A model generated the notes under the pieces. It saw only the letters and a program-made list of their open reading frames with translations, was not told the DNA's origin and did no database searches. A program made the translations under genes and the position numbers. From Fragilaria crotonensis (Eukaryota > Bacillariophyta > Fragilariophyceae > Fragilariales > Fragilariaceae), in contig JAKSYS010000143.1 in the NCBI GenBank assembly GCA_022925895.1, positions 42,521 through 106,520 on the forward strand: a DNA stretch of 64,000 nt, read 5' to 3'. Below, one piece after another: positions 30,558-40,491 of the stretch (the first letter of the stretch is position 1; each line of letters begins with the position of its first letter).

Positions 30558-32018
30558 ATGCAGACGAATGAACCAACAATCGAGCTTCTACAGGTTCTCT
30601 GTACTGAGATAGCTAGAGACGGAGGAGCTAGTCTGGTAGTCTTCTTGAAAGACTGCGTGAATCACCCCAAAAAGGTCGATTCGCTGGTCAAGCAATCGAT
30701 TGGATGCACCAAGCTGCTCACTTTCCTGGAGGGACACCCCACGATCTTTGATGTGCGCCGCGAGTCGGTGCCGCATTTCGTAAAGCTGTTATCTAACGAA
30801 TACTGTAAAGATTGCGGTCTCGCAAGGACGGTCGAACAAGAAAGGCAGGCACTGCAAGATAAGGTTTTTTACGTGCTTCGAAAGAGAGCAGCGCAACTCT
30901 CCAGACGACAACCCTTGGATTATCGTGGAGAGGTAAATCTCCGCTGGTTGTCCAAGGAGTGCACACTCCGGATTCACTTTTTCTTGCGATCTATTGAATT
31001 TTATCGCAGTATTTATCCAAGCTGTAACGACGTCCGCATTGTGGGATCGCCGGAGTGGCACGACTTGATACAGCCACAGTTTGAAGCATTCCTCAGCGAT
31101 ATGCTTCATATCGAGAATGGTAGGGTAAGGCTTCCGGAAAGCGATGAACCAGACATTGAGAAGCTCGCTATGCGGTTGACTGAGTTGGTCGATCAAGACG
31201 GAGGAACCCAAGTCAACTTGTCGCTTCTCCTACATCGCAAGCCTGATCTCAAGGCACTGCTTGGTGGACGTGACTTTGTTGCACTGGCAAAAGAGCACGA
31301 CGCTTTGTTTTCAAAACTCATCATAACCCCTTACGGAAGTGACGTAGAACTTCAATCTAGAAAGCCGTACGATGACGGTCGCATGGCAGTAGATGAAACT
31401 GGACTATTCTCTGTGGCATCGTCAAAATGGGGGACAGCAATGGCGAATGCAATGGCTCATGCATGCTCCTATAGCGCACTCAAGATGGATGCTCAAGAAG
31501 TTACCGTCATCGACTTGACTGCATCTGTGGGTGGGCATTCACTTGCACTGGCTAAGACAGCGTTCGCGAAAGTTATTGCCATCGAGATTGATTCACATCG
31601 TGCCGACCTGTGTCGAGCGAACATGCTGAAGCATCAGGTGGACAAAAAGGTTGACGTTCGCACTGCAGACGCAGTGGAACTAATACCTGAACTCGCCATT
31701 GAGTTGGGGAATCGACAGGGAGTGATAGTTGTTGATCCCCCTTGGGGTGGGGTTCATTACAAGCGAGAAAAGAAGCCTCTTTGTCTGGGCCCTTGGGCAC
31801 TTGAAGATGTGGTGCAAAAGGTAGCACAGCACTTGTCGCCAACCCTTGTTGGGTTGCGACTACCAGTGAATTTTGTGGTGAGTGACTTCGAGGTTGTACT
31901 GCACGAGAGAAAGGTGTTATTCGATATTGTCAATGTTCGAAAGCTTGGGCCCCAGCTTTTTGTTATCTTGGCACTAGGCGCGCAGAGAGACCAAAGCTCA
32001 CAACTCAATTATAGCTAG
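30558..32018 (+). CDS. TGS1-like SAM-dependent RNA methyltransferase
   Basis: 486 residues from ATG 30558. The C-terminal third is a class I methyltransferase fold: VIDLTASVGGHSLALAKT (SAM-binding motif I), VIAIEIDSHRADLCRANM, then the catalytic VVDPPWGGVHY. This PPWGG box and the order of motifs match trimethylguanosine synthase, which makes the 2,2,7-trimethylguanosine cap of snRNAs and snoRNAs. The N-terminal 300 residues are helical and unlike the TGS1 families I know: one segment (TIELLQVLCTEIARDGGASL) looks like a winged-helix start, with a second similar region near LAMRLTELVDQDGGTQVNLS. The substrate is therefore uncertain. A non-ATG extension upstream to 30492 is possible but unlikely. 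Confidence 0.78.
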   Translation: MQTNEPTIELLQVLCTEIARDGGASLVVFLKDCVNHPKKVDSLVKQSIGCTKLLTFLEGHPTIFDVRRESVPHFVKLLSNEYCKDCGLARTVEQERQALQDKVFYVLRKRAAQLSRRQPLDYRGEVNLRWLSKECTLRIHFFLRSIEFYRSIYPSCNDVRIVGSPEWHDLIQPQFEAFLSDMLHIENGRVRLPESDEPDIEKLAMRLTELVDQDGGTQVNLSLLLHRKPDLKALLGGRDFVALAKEHDALFSKLIITPYGSDVELQSRKPYDDGRMAVDETGLFSVASSKWGTAMANAMAHACSYSALKMDAQEVTVIDLTASVGGHSLALAKTAFAKVIAIEIDSHRADLCRANMLKHQVDKKVDVRTADAVELIPELAIELGNRQGVIVVDPPWGGVHYKREKKPLCLGPWALEDVVQKVAQHLSPTLVGLRLPVNFVVSDFEVVLHERKVLFDIVNVRKLGPQLFVILALGAQRDQSSQLNYS

Positions 32019-32169
32019 ATGTTTCATCACGATGCGGAGAGCGTGACTCGACAGATAAACCTATCAAAAGTTGAATGTTGTTGTTGTTGTTGTAGCAGCT
32101 ATAGTAGCATAAACCAAGCCCACTGAAAGACAACATCGCAAAGCTTGAAGAGGTGCACAGATTCGCATC

Positions 32170-34307
32170 TCAGTCATTCAGTTTCAAAACCGCCATGAAT
32201 GCTTCTTGTGGTACATTCACTTTTCCAATGGCCTTCATTCGCTTCTTTCCCTTGGCTTGCTTGTTGAGTAGTTTCTTCTTTCGTGAAATATCTCCACCGT
32301 AGCACTTCGCGAGCACATCTTTCCTCATTGGTGAAATGGCTTCTGAAGCAATAACCTTAACGCCGACACAAGCCTGGATTGGAATTTTAAACATTTGTCG
32401 AGGGATGAGGTCCTTGAGAGACGAGCACAACCGTCGTCCTATACTTTGAGCGGCATCACGGTGAACGATGCAAGCCATCGGAGTAGCGAGTTCATAATTG
32501 ATCTTAACGTCGAGTCGCACTAAGTCAGATTCGCGGTAGTCGATGATATTGTACTCCATTGATGCATACCCCTTCGTTCTAGATTTCAACTGATCGAAGA
32601 AGTCAGTAATGACCTCTAACAAAGGAAATCCGTTAGTGATCAGATATAAGCAACGACGTTCGATAATGATCGAACGCTAGGAACGTACCTCCAAGTGGAA
32701 GCTCATACACAATAGTAGACCGAGTAGGCGTCAAGAACTTGATGTCTATCAATTCGCCCCGACGCTCTTGTCCAAGTTCGATAATCGGTCCATTGTACTC
32801 ACTCGGAGTCAATATCTCCATTTTAACGTAGGGTTCTAATGCAACAAGATCCCGGGTGAGATCAGGCATCTTGCTTGGAGCATCGACAACTGTTACGTCC
32901 CCGGTGACCTTGTTTTCCACCCTGTACACGACACTCGGGGCGGTAACGATGAGATCAATGTCGTACTCACGGGAAAGCCTCTCCTGAACAATTTCCATGT
33001 GCAATAGACCCAAAAAACCGCAGCGGAAACCGAAACCCATAGCACCTGAGGATTCTGGTTCATACGACAGGGCCGCATCATTGAGGCGAAGCTTTCCCAA
33101 GGAGTCTCGCAATCCCTCGTATTGATCAGCGTCGACTGGGAACAACCCGCAATACACCATCGGAACAGAATCAGCATAACCTGGAAGGGCCTCAATGGGT
33201 ACATCCTTACCGAGCGCGACATTCGCCTTGAATTCCTTGCTCAGACAGATTGTGTCTCCAACGCGGGCATCAAGGACGTCCTTGATACCACCGCAAAGGT
33301 ACCCCACCTCACCAGCCTGAAGCGATTCGACTTGGACTTGATTGGGAGTCATTACACCGATCTCAGTTACATCATGCTCTGCCTTGCTGGCCAAGAATCT
33401 CACCTTATCTCCCTTTTTCACCTCGCCATCGACCACTCGGAAGAAAACCACGACTCCCCTGTACGAATCATACAATGAATCGAAGATCAGAGCCCGGAAA
33501 GGACCACCTGTGGCAGCTGGCGGAGGTGGAACTTTTTCTACGATGCTCTCGAGGATGTCTAAGATTCCAATTCCAGATTTAGCGCTTGCCATAACAGCTT
33601 CACTGGCATCCAATCCGATAGTCGATTCAATCTCAGCCCTGACTCGTTCTGGGTCGGCGGCAGGAAGGTCAATCTTGTTGAGGACAGGGATGATCTCCAA
33701 ATTGTTCTCTAGCGCAAGGTAAACGTTTGCTAGGGTCTACGCGGAGCAAGAGAAAGGTGAACCTCTGAGTAAAGTCGTGACATTTTCATCAGCAGCAGCT
33801 TACCTGAGCTTCAATGCCTTGTGAACTGTCCACAACCAACAACGCTCCTTCACAGGCTGCTAAACTTCTGGACACCTCATAACTAAAATCCACATGTCCA
33901 GGCGTGTCAATCAAATTCAACACATAAGTTTCCCCATCTCTTCTGCTGGTGTAAAGAACACGTGCCGCTTGCAACTTGATGGTAATTCCTCGCTCACGCT
34001 CCAGATCCATATTATCTAACAACTGCGCCTCCATATCTCTCGCAGCAACGGTTTCCGTCATTTCCAGAAGTCGATCTGCCAGAGTAGACTTCCCATGGTC
34101 GATATGAGCGATTATTGAGAAATTTCTAATCCGCGAAGCGTCATATTGCGATTTGGAACTCCGTCTGTCGGCTCGTGGAGTAAAAGCTGCCTCGGCTGCC
34201 AACGAAAAAGAACTGCGAGGGCTAAAGGCCGTCCTAACACCCTGTCCAAAAGCTTCGGAGGTCGCCACGATCGCTGACAGGCAAAAGATCTGCAGATATA
34301 GGAGCAT
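32170..34307 (-). CDS. lepA: Elongation factor 4 (LepA), plastid-directed
   Basis: Three exons: 34307-33804, 33736-32689 and 32615-32170, with introns of 67 nt (GTAAGC...CGTAG) and 73 nt (GTACGT...TGTTAG). All junctions are in phase and give 665 residues. LepA is a translational GTPase that acts on stalled ribosomes. Motifs: [11 protein letters not shown] (G1, about 65-75), RERGITI (G2), DTPGH (134-138, G3), NKID (188-191, G4), then the LepA-specific C-terminus ([20 protein letters not shown] and [20 protein letters not shown]). The N-terminus [20 protein letters not shown] is a signal peptide with an AF cleavage context, followed by a serine/arginine-rich transit peptide, which indicates the plastid rather than the mitochondrion. 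Confidence 0.93.
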
Positions 34308-34822
34308 AGCTGGTTATTGAATGGTGGTGAAGTTCGGTGGTTGCAATGTCGTTGTCCGCTTTGTCAACAGCCGAAGCTCATCACTCGGCATCACTCGTCA
34401 ATACACGTCAGTCATAGGGTTCAGCCCTTGATTGATGGTTATGGTACAAGTAATTGTAGTAGAAGTATGTTCTTCGTTCACTGTGTACGCATACTGTAGG
34501 CAGTGCGCACTCTACTCGGGGGTATGAATACAAGTTCCACGTACTACACTACAGTACTTAACAAAAAATTGTGTTTTCACCTCATGCTGACATTCTTCAC
34601 TCACCACGTACATGTACTAGTAGAGTACTCGTACCTGGTAGCAGTATATAAAGTACTCCTTACATGATATATAGCTGTTTTTCCGTGGGATGTTATCGAA
34701 GGTTGCGTATTCTTCAGGGGAGGTCCGGTAAAATGACGTTTCTTCTCGTAGCTTCTACATGCAATTAATACCAAGCAGAGGTGCGTGGCCGGACCTTCCA
34801 GGGGAAACAACCAGGGATGCGC

Positions 34823-35030
34823 AACAATATATTGTATTATAATATATTGCAATATATTGTTAACAATATATTGTATTGGTTCGATCTGGCAATACAATAT
34901 ATTGTATTGGTTCGATCTGATAATACAATATATTGTATTGGTCCGACCTGGCAATACAATATATTGTATTGGTTCATCTTACAATACCAATATATTGTAT
35001 TGTCGTTAACAAGTATTGCAATATATTGTA
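34823..35030. repeat. Palindrome array 1
   Basis: Units of about 31 bp: a 20 bp perfect palindrome (CAATACAATATATTGTATTG, three copies, one with a changed first base) plus an 11 bp linker such as GTTCGATCTGG. Half-palindromes flank the run. Confidence 0.85.
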
Positions 35031-35032
35031 CA

Positions 35033-35496
35033 ACTAGTGGGTGCCTCACATTTGATCGGAGTGTCTACTACAGGAAACTGGACGTACAGTACCCCCAACC
35101 TGGTCGTACTCCGTACCACTACTTTTTTCTCCCCTACAGTATGCAGTACCATGGTACCAACGTAGGAAACTTCATGAAGTACAGTACCAGGTACAGTACC
35201 TGGTACTTATCATGCCCCAGTATTGCAGTTCATCGCACCCTGTTCACAGCAAATTCAATGAGTATTCCATCCAGTAACTTTGAATTCGTACAGTATTGTA
35301 GTTCAGTAACGTAACACACTGTCGTTTCAACATAATTACCGTCCGTTTATGTACTGTAGACCTGTAGTACATGTAATCCACGTAACAGTGCAACATTTGA
35401 TCCAGTACCCCAGAGTGGTCATACTCCGTAACAGACGCACGCACGCACGCACACACACACGCACGCACACAATTAATTTATAATATAGTAGGATAT
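35033..35496 (+). repeat. Dispersed repeat R1, copy b
   Basis: Starts ACTAGTGGGTGCCTCAC, ends TAATATAGTAGGATAT. It is inserted inside the TIR element: ATTGTA lies just before and just after it (35025-35030 and 35497-35502). It preserves the uninterrupted form of the segment that holds an inserted element in copy d (AGT at 35387-35389). Confidence 0.8.
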
Positions 35497-35627
35497 ATTG
35501 TAAGTAGCATAATACTGACGGATACGTGCAAAAGCAGCGGCTGTTTGGTGTTACTGGTGTACTCAAAGTACAGCACTGTACTAATACAACTGTATCTCAG
35601 GATCACAGTTGTATGTGCACAATATGT

Positions 35628-35855
35628 ATTGTATTGCAATATATTGTTAACAATATATTGTATTGCTTCGTCCTGACAATACAATATATTGTATTGGTTC
35701 GTTGTGACAATACAATATATTGTATTGGTTTGTCCTGACAATACAATATATTGTATTGGTTCGAATCACAATACCAATATATTGTATTGGCATAAACGAG
35801 TATTGCAATATATTGTATTGCAAGAAACGTGCATTGCAATATATTGACAATATTA
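35628..35855. repeat. Palindrome array 2
   Basis: Three copies of the same 20 bp palindrome at a 31 bp period, with linkers such as GTTCGTTGTGA, and flanking half-palindromes. Same orientation and layout as array 1. Confidence 0.85.
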
Positions 35856-36335
35856 TTGTGCGCATCCCTGGAAACAACAACAGTCCTTATTTTCTACAAG
35901 ATTTTTCAGAGTATGCATACCAGGTACCAGTAGTTCAAAAACTGTAGTACCTACTAGAGTACAAGTACCATCTATCCATGTTTAACAATGTCGCTTTTAA
36001 CTCTATGTATACACATCGGTGGTAAAAATATCTTTGGCACCCACAATTTAATCACCTTGGTTTGTCCACGATTACTATATCACCGATTCTGTTTGAATTT
36101 TGTTCAAAAACACCCGTTGAAAAGTTACAATTTTGTCCTATTCCTAAAAGACTTTTCAATTTTGATACTAACTTGTCAATCTCTTTGGTTTGTCCATGTT
36201 TGCAATGTCACCCATTTTGTTTGAATTTTTACGATTGCTGTCAGATGTTTTGTCATGGTTTCTTTCCCAATCTGGGCACTCCTGGGTTGTACTATTATTC
36301 GCAAAGGGAAGTTTCAAAATAATTTATTGTATATA

Positions 36336-36673
36336 CTAGTGGGTACCTCCCAATTGGTCGGACTTTTGGAATACGTGTACGGTATGGGTTGTGCACGGTT
36401 GTGTGTACTGTTTGTACAGTTCAGTACTATACGCAAGTAGTGCAGTACCCCAGAGTGGTCATACTCCGTAACAGACGCACGCACTGACGCAACTACTCGT
36501 ACGTATATGCAAATCTTACCGACATCGCTTACGGAGTACTCCAGTATGCATGTATGACATATACTCCGAGTATGAGACAGTATTCATTTGATCCAGTACC
36601 CCAGAGTGGTCATACTCCGTAACAGACGCACGCACACACACACACACAATTAATTTATAATATAGTAGGATAT
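36336..36673 (+). repeat. Dispersed repeat R1, copy c
   Basis: Nearly identical to copy a at 16305-16656, including the internal duplication of the CCCCAGAGTGGTCATACTCC block. Small indels are confined to the microsatellite and a TCGTACG insertion. Confidence 0.85.
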
Positions 36674-38002
36674 GATAAAAGCAACATTCTAATATGGAAC
36701 AGAGTGGTATGTCATTTCTGGAGTACTGTTGTATGTATTGCATGAAGATTTAACTTGTAAGTTTCAAAGTTATTTATACTATATAATGATAAGCATAATT
36801 CTAATAATATCGTATAGAGTGGTATGTCATATCTGGAGTATTGTTGTATGTATGAAGAAAATGTTGGTACCCACACACCATACACGCCAAACAAACACGT
36901 TGAGGTTGAGAGAGGCCATCTGAAATCTGATTTCTACACTGCATCCTGGTTTTATCTGGTGTTTTGTCTGGGTTCCATCATCACTGAACCTGTGAAGAAG
37001 GTAATCACTGAACTTGTTCCTGCATCTCAGGACAATCAAATGTGATGATGAGTTATTCCAAATATAGTCGGATTCCTTGCTCCTGATGAGTTTCCATGTT
37101 GATAGTACATGTCCTATTCTAACACCCACTTTCCATTTGAAAAACTTTACCTGATCTCATCTCTGCATCCACTGGTGATTTTCTCATCACAGACACCTCT
37201 TGGTTGGAAGTGCTGCAAGGCTTGCAGACAAATATGACTAACGGCGCAACAATGGCGCAATAATTTTCACCACAGTGGAGGGTGCCACTTTGATGGATGG
37301 GACACGCAAGCCCTTGGCGGCAGATACGGCTGGCAACACCAAAGTTTTTTTCCTTCCTCACAAAACCCCCCTTCTGGTCCGTGCTGTGTTGCAATCCGGT
37401 TGTGAGGTCTGTAAACAGTTGAAAGTCCTATGACAGTCAAACTTTGAACTCTTTTCAGTTGGAGAAGTTGGAAGTTGCTGAGCATATTTCCTTTCTCACT
37501 ATTCTTGTCAACCAAATCATAGTGACTGTCTGTTTCAAGCCGCTTTCTAAAGTCTCCAGTTTCTCATTTGTCAAGCTTTGCTTCAATACCACTCGTTGCC
37601 AAAATCTGTGAATTTGGAAGAATGGAAACTTGAAAATTGCTGCCAATCCCGGGATCTGCCAACCAGCTGCATTGGAGTCTTCTGGATGCGGGCCCGGGGT
37701 GGGGCTTCTCAGCCGGTAATGTTTTGCTCTTCAGGCTGCTTTGTAATTCCAAAAGGTGGTGCTGTTTGCTGCATTTGACAGAGTTCTTGATTGTGCTGCC
37801 CTATGGTGTGTCAGTGCACCACTCCAGGTTCTCCAAGGATTCTGATTGGTGCAAATGCTCTTGCTTGCTTCAGGCATGATCGGTTTATGATTATGTTGTC
37901 ACAGTTCAGATATTGCTTGCCCATCAGCATGTAGTGTACTACAAGGACTTATTGCACTTGTATTTGTTCAGTTGCCTTAAAGTCCGAGTATACTGCCTGT
38001 TC

Positions 38003-38258
38003 TGGAGTGCCAGGTGCCGTCGCAACAATATACTGTACTCCATAGCTACCATGCTCATATTTGTTCCTCGTCAGGTCCCATGACCCAGAGCTCCGGATGA
38101 TCATACTTTTTTATTCATTCAGTTGTGGTCCAAATATAGTACAGTACTGGAGTATCACATCTAGATGCAGGTGCCGTTGCAATGATAAACCAAACTTCAT
38201 AGCATGCTCAAATTCGTTCGTCGGCTCCTGGATCCCGTGTCCCGGAGCTCAGGATTGT
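38003..38258 (+). repeat. Two-unit direct repeat next to the satellite
   Basis: Two diverged copies of about 100-115 bp, both with AGGTGCCGT(C/T)GCAA, CATGCTCA(T/A)A and CCCGGAGCTC/CCAGAGCTCC words (about 38010-38100 and 38168-38256). The second copy runs directly into the telomere-like satellite. Confidence 0.65.
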
Positions 38259-38636
38259 TAGGGCGGTTGGGTTAGGGGTTGGGTCAGAGGTTGGGTTAGG
38301 GGTTGGGTTAGGGGTTGGGTTAGGGGTTGGGTTAGGGGTTGGGTTAGGGGTTGGGTTAGGGGTTGGGTTAGGGGTTGGGTTAGGGGTTGGGTTAGGGGTT
38401 GGGTTAGGGGTTGGGTTAGGGGTTGGGTTAGGGGTTGGGTTAGGGGTTGGGTTAGGGGTTGGGTTAGGGGTTGGGTTAGGGGTTGGGTTAGGGGTTGGGT
38501 TAAGGGTTGGGTTAAGGGTTGGGTTAAGGCTTGGGTTCTTAAGGGTTCTTGGGTTAAGGGTTGGGTTCAGGGTTGGGATAGGGGTTGGGATAGGGGTTGG
38601 GGTAGGGGTTGGGTTACGTGTTGGGGTTGGGGTTCG
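38258..38636 (+). repeat. Telomere-like satellite, 12 bp unit
   Basis: About 20 nearly perfect copies of GGGTTAGGGGTT from about 38265 to 38500, then degenerate variants (TTAAGGGT, GATAGGGGTT). It resembles TTAGGG telomere repeats with alternating extra bases. It lies between genes, not at a chromosome end. Confidence 0.88.
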
Positions 38637-40011
38637 GTTTTGAGGTACAGGTACTGGTACTGGTACTGGTTCTGAACAGAATGTCATACCTGTACTGGAG
38701 GTTTCCAATGGTGGGTTCTGTATGTTAGAATGTGAGAATGTAGACCATGCAGTACTGCTGCTGGACTGGAACATTGTCCAATTTTGGTTAGTACTATACA
38801 GGTAGTAGATTCATTTAAGGCAGAAGCCTCGTCATCCTAGTAGAATGAGCTGTCTTATGAACCAAATACAAATAGGCATGCCTGGCTATTTTAGGCACAA
38901 GAATGGCATACTCCTCTAATGTCCACATAGAAATCATACCTGCAGCGCATGCGGAGTACCATAGTGTTGATGATGGATGATGGATGATGGAGGATGGTGG
39001 CAAGGAGCAGTAGTCCCTTGCAAAAATGTATTTGGCAGTACTAGTAGAGAAGGACTGTGTTACTACTCTTCATCATCCTATCAACTTTGGGGTTGTTCAT
39101 GGAACATTCCTTTCAGGTGGGAGAAATTGCGCTAAAAATACAAGCACTTGTTTGCCTTTGAATTCCTTCTCTGTTGCAGTTTCCTGCATTATACCGCTGC
39201 ATCTATGGTCCTTGTTGGTTGTTTTATGGTCAAGTATGGGTGTAACATGTGTACTAGCTAATGCAGATAAACGTTAGTGCAGCAATCCTGAAGTCCAGCG
39301 CAGGCAGAGCAGCCAATGGAATGTTGTGTCACACTTCAAAAAATTAGCAGAAGATAAGCAGCACCACTGCCTCAAAAAACTGTACATTCCCTGGTGCTCA
39401 ACTACTGCTATTTACAGAGTCTATTGTTTTTGCTGAGTTCATTAATGGGAGGTGAATATGTGGGTGGACTATCAAGGGGCAGAGGAAGTAATGTGCAATC
39501 AGTACTGTCATACTGGATTGTGTGGTGTTATTGTATTAAGTACTGCAAGTACCATCATGCTGTCTACTGATATTTATACCCACACGGAATGGTGTATGCA
39601 ACATCATGATGATGGTAGGCAAAAATGCATCATGGATCATGGTCAATCATCATCATGTTGTGCGAGAATTATGTGCAGTGAGCAGAAAAGAAGGTAAGTG
39701 GCTCTAAGTATGGAAAATTGACAATTGTGAGTGGGAAGAAAAGAGAGCAGGGAGAAGTGATTGGTGTTTCCAAGGAACAATCATCACATCTATGATGGTC
39801 AGCAGTGCACGGCTGCATAGTTTGCTAAATGAGGCATTGAGCGTCATTTGAAAATCAATATGTGTATGATAAAGACTCGAGGAATGAGATAAGAGATAAA
39901 CATTACATGATTTGAAATTTGAATGGACGTGAGTTTTGATTCCAGTCGTGCAGTGTCGTACTGGTTACTGGAGCGCGTGTGTGCTGGGCTATGGCATATG
40001 GCATATGTATA

Positions 40012-40172
40012 TGACTTTCTGGTAAAAAGTAAGGATAGGGATAGATGGTACCAAGGTGTCCGACACAGAAGTCATGGACACAACGACACAACACTGTGAT
40101 GACATTCTGGTAAAAAGTAAGACCAAGGGTGTCGGACAGAAGTCATGGACACAACACTGCGATGACATTCTG
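40012..40172 (+). repeat. Short tandem repeat, about 90 bp unit
   Basis: CTTTCTGGTAAAAAGTAAGG at 40015 recurs as ATTCTGGTAAAAAGTAAGA at about 40104, and GAAGTCATGGACACAAC recurs within each unit. A third partial unit ends the run near 40172. Confidence 0.75.
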
Positions 40173-40491
40173 GTCATTTCATCGGTGGTGTCATTCTTTG
40201 TTTAACTTGAAAACATATGGAGTCATAGTGATTATGACTCCGGTAATACTGTATCAAGGCATCGAGACATCTCGGTAGGGACTTTCCCCGCAACATCACT
40301 CATAAAATGCTTAAAATTTGGAGTACTCCGAGTGTATGGTAAACAGTGTTGTGCTCCATATGATACGTGAATTAGCGTAAGGTCATTTCACCAAAACAAA
40401 TCAACAGTGATCTGATTTCGTCCTTCGGACGCCATTTATTCATCTTTCCCTCTTGTAGCGTCAACTCCAACCCGTCACTCGTCTAAGAGTC

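Larger units (their letters stand above)
34811..35871. mobile_element. Non-autonomous TIR element with two palindrome arrays
   Basis: Termini are inverted: CCAGGGATGCGCA at 34811 and TGCGCATCCCTGG ending at 35871. The flanks are AAACAA on both sides (34805-34810 and 35872-35877), a 6 bp target duplication. The 1,061 bp include an inserted R1 copy (35033-35496). Without it the element is about 600 bp and consists mainly of two arrays of the 20 bp perfect palindrome CAATACAATATATTGTATTG. No transposase is present, so it would need one in trans; the superfamily is unknown. Confidence 0.8.
34308..40491. other. Gene-poor repeat island
   Basis: About 6.2 kb without a gene I can support. It contains a TIR element with palindrome arrays (34811-35871), R1 copies b and c, a two-unit direct repeat (38003-38258), a telomere-like satellite (38258-38636) and a short tandem repeat (40012-40172). 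A weak repeat of about 127 bp (around 36060 and 36187, TTGGTTTGTCCA) is also present. Open frames in 36.8-40 kb have no domain. The final 100 bp are the leader of the SGNH-like gene. Confidence 0.5.

Noticed and set aside
34823-35855. Regularly spaced palindromic repeats resembling a CRISPR array
   Set aside because: Spacers are similar 11 bp linkers, not unique 25-40 bp spacers; the arrays sit inside a TIR element in a eukaryotic genome; no cas genes.
34785-35880. Open frames rich in tyrosine, isoleucine and asparagine (YNILYC)
   Set aside because: Translations of the ATATATTG palindromes in several frames on both strands; no codon-use signal.
38258-38636. True chromosome end
   Set aside because: Unique sequence and host genes continue on both sides and the satellite is degenerate at its edge.
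38208-38774. Open frame of 188 codons on the minus strand coding a PNPT repeat
   Set aside because: It is the translation of the telomere-like satellite, which lacks stops in that frame.
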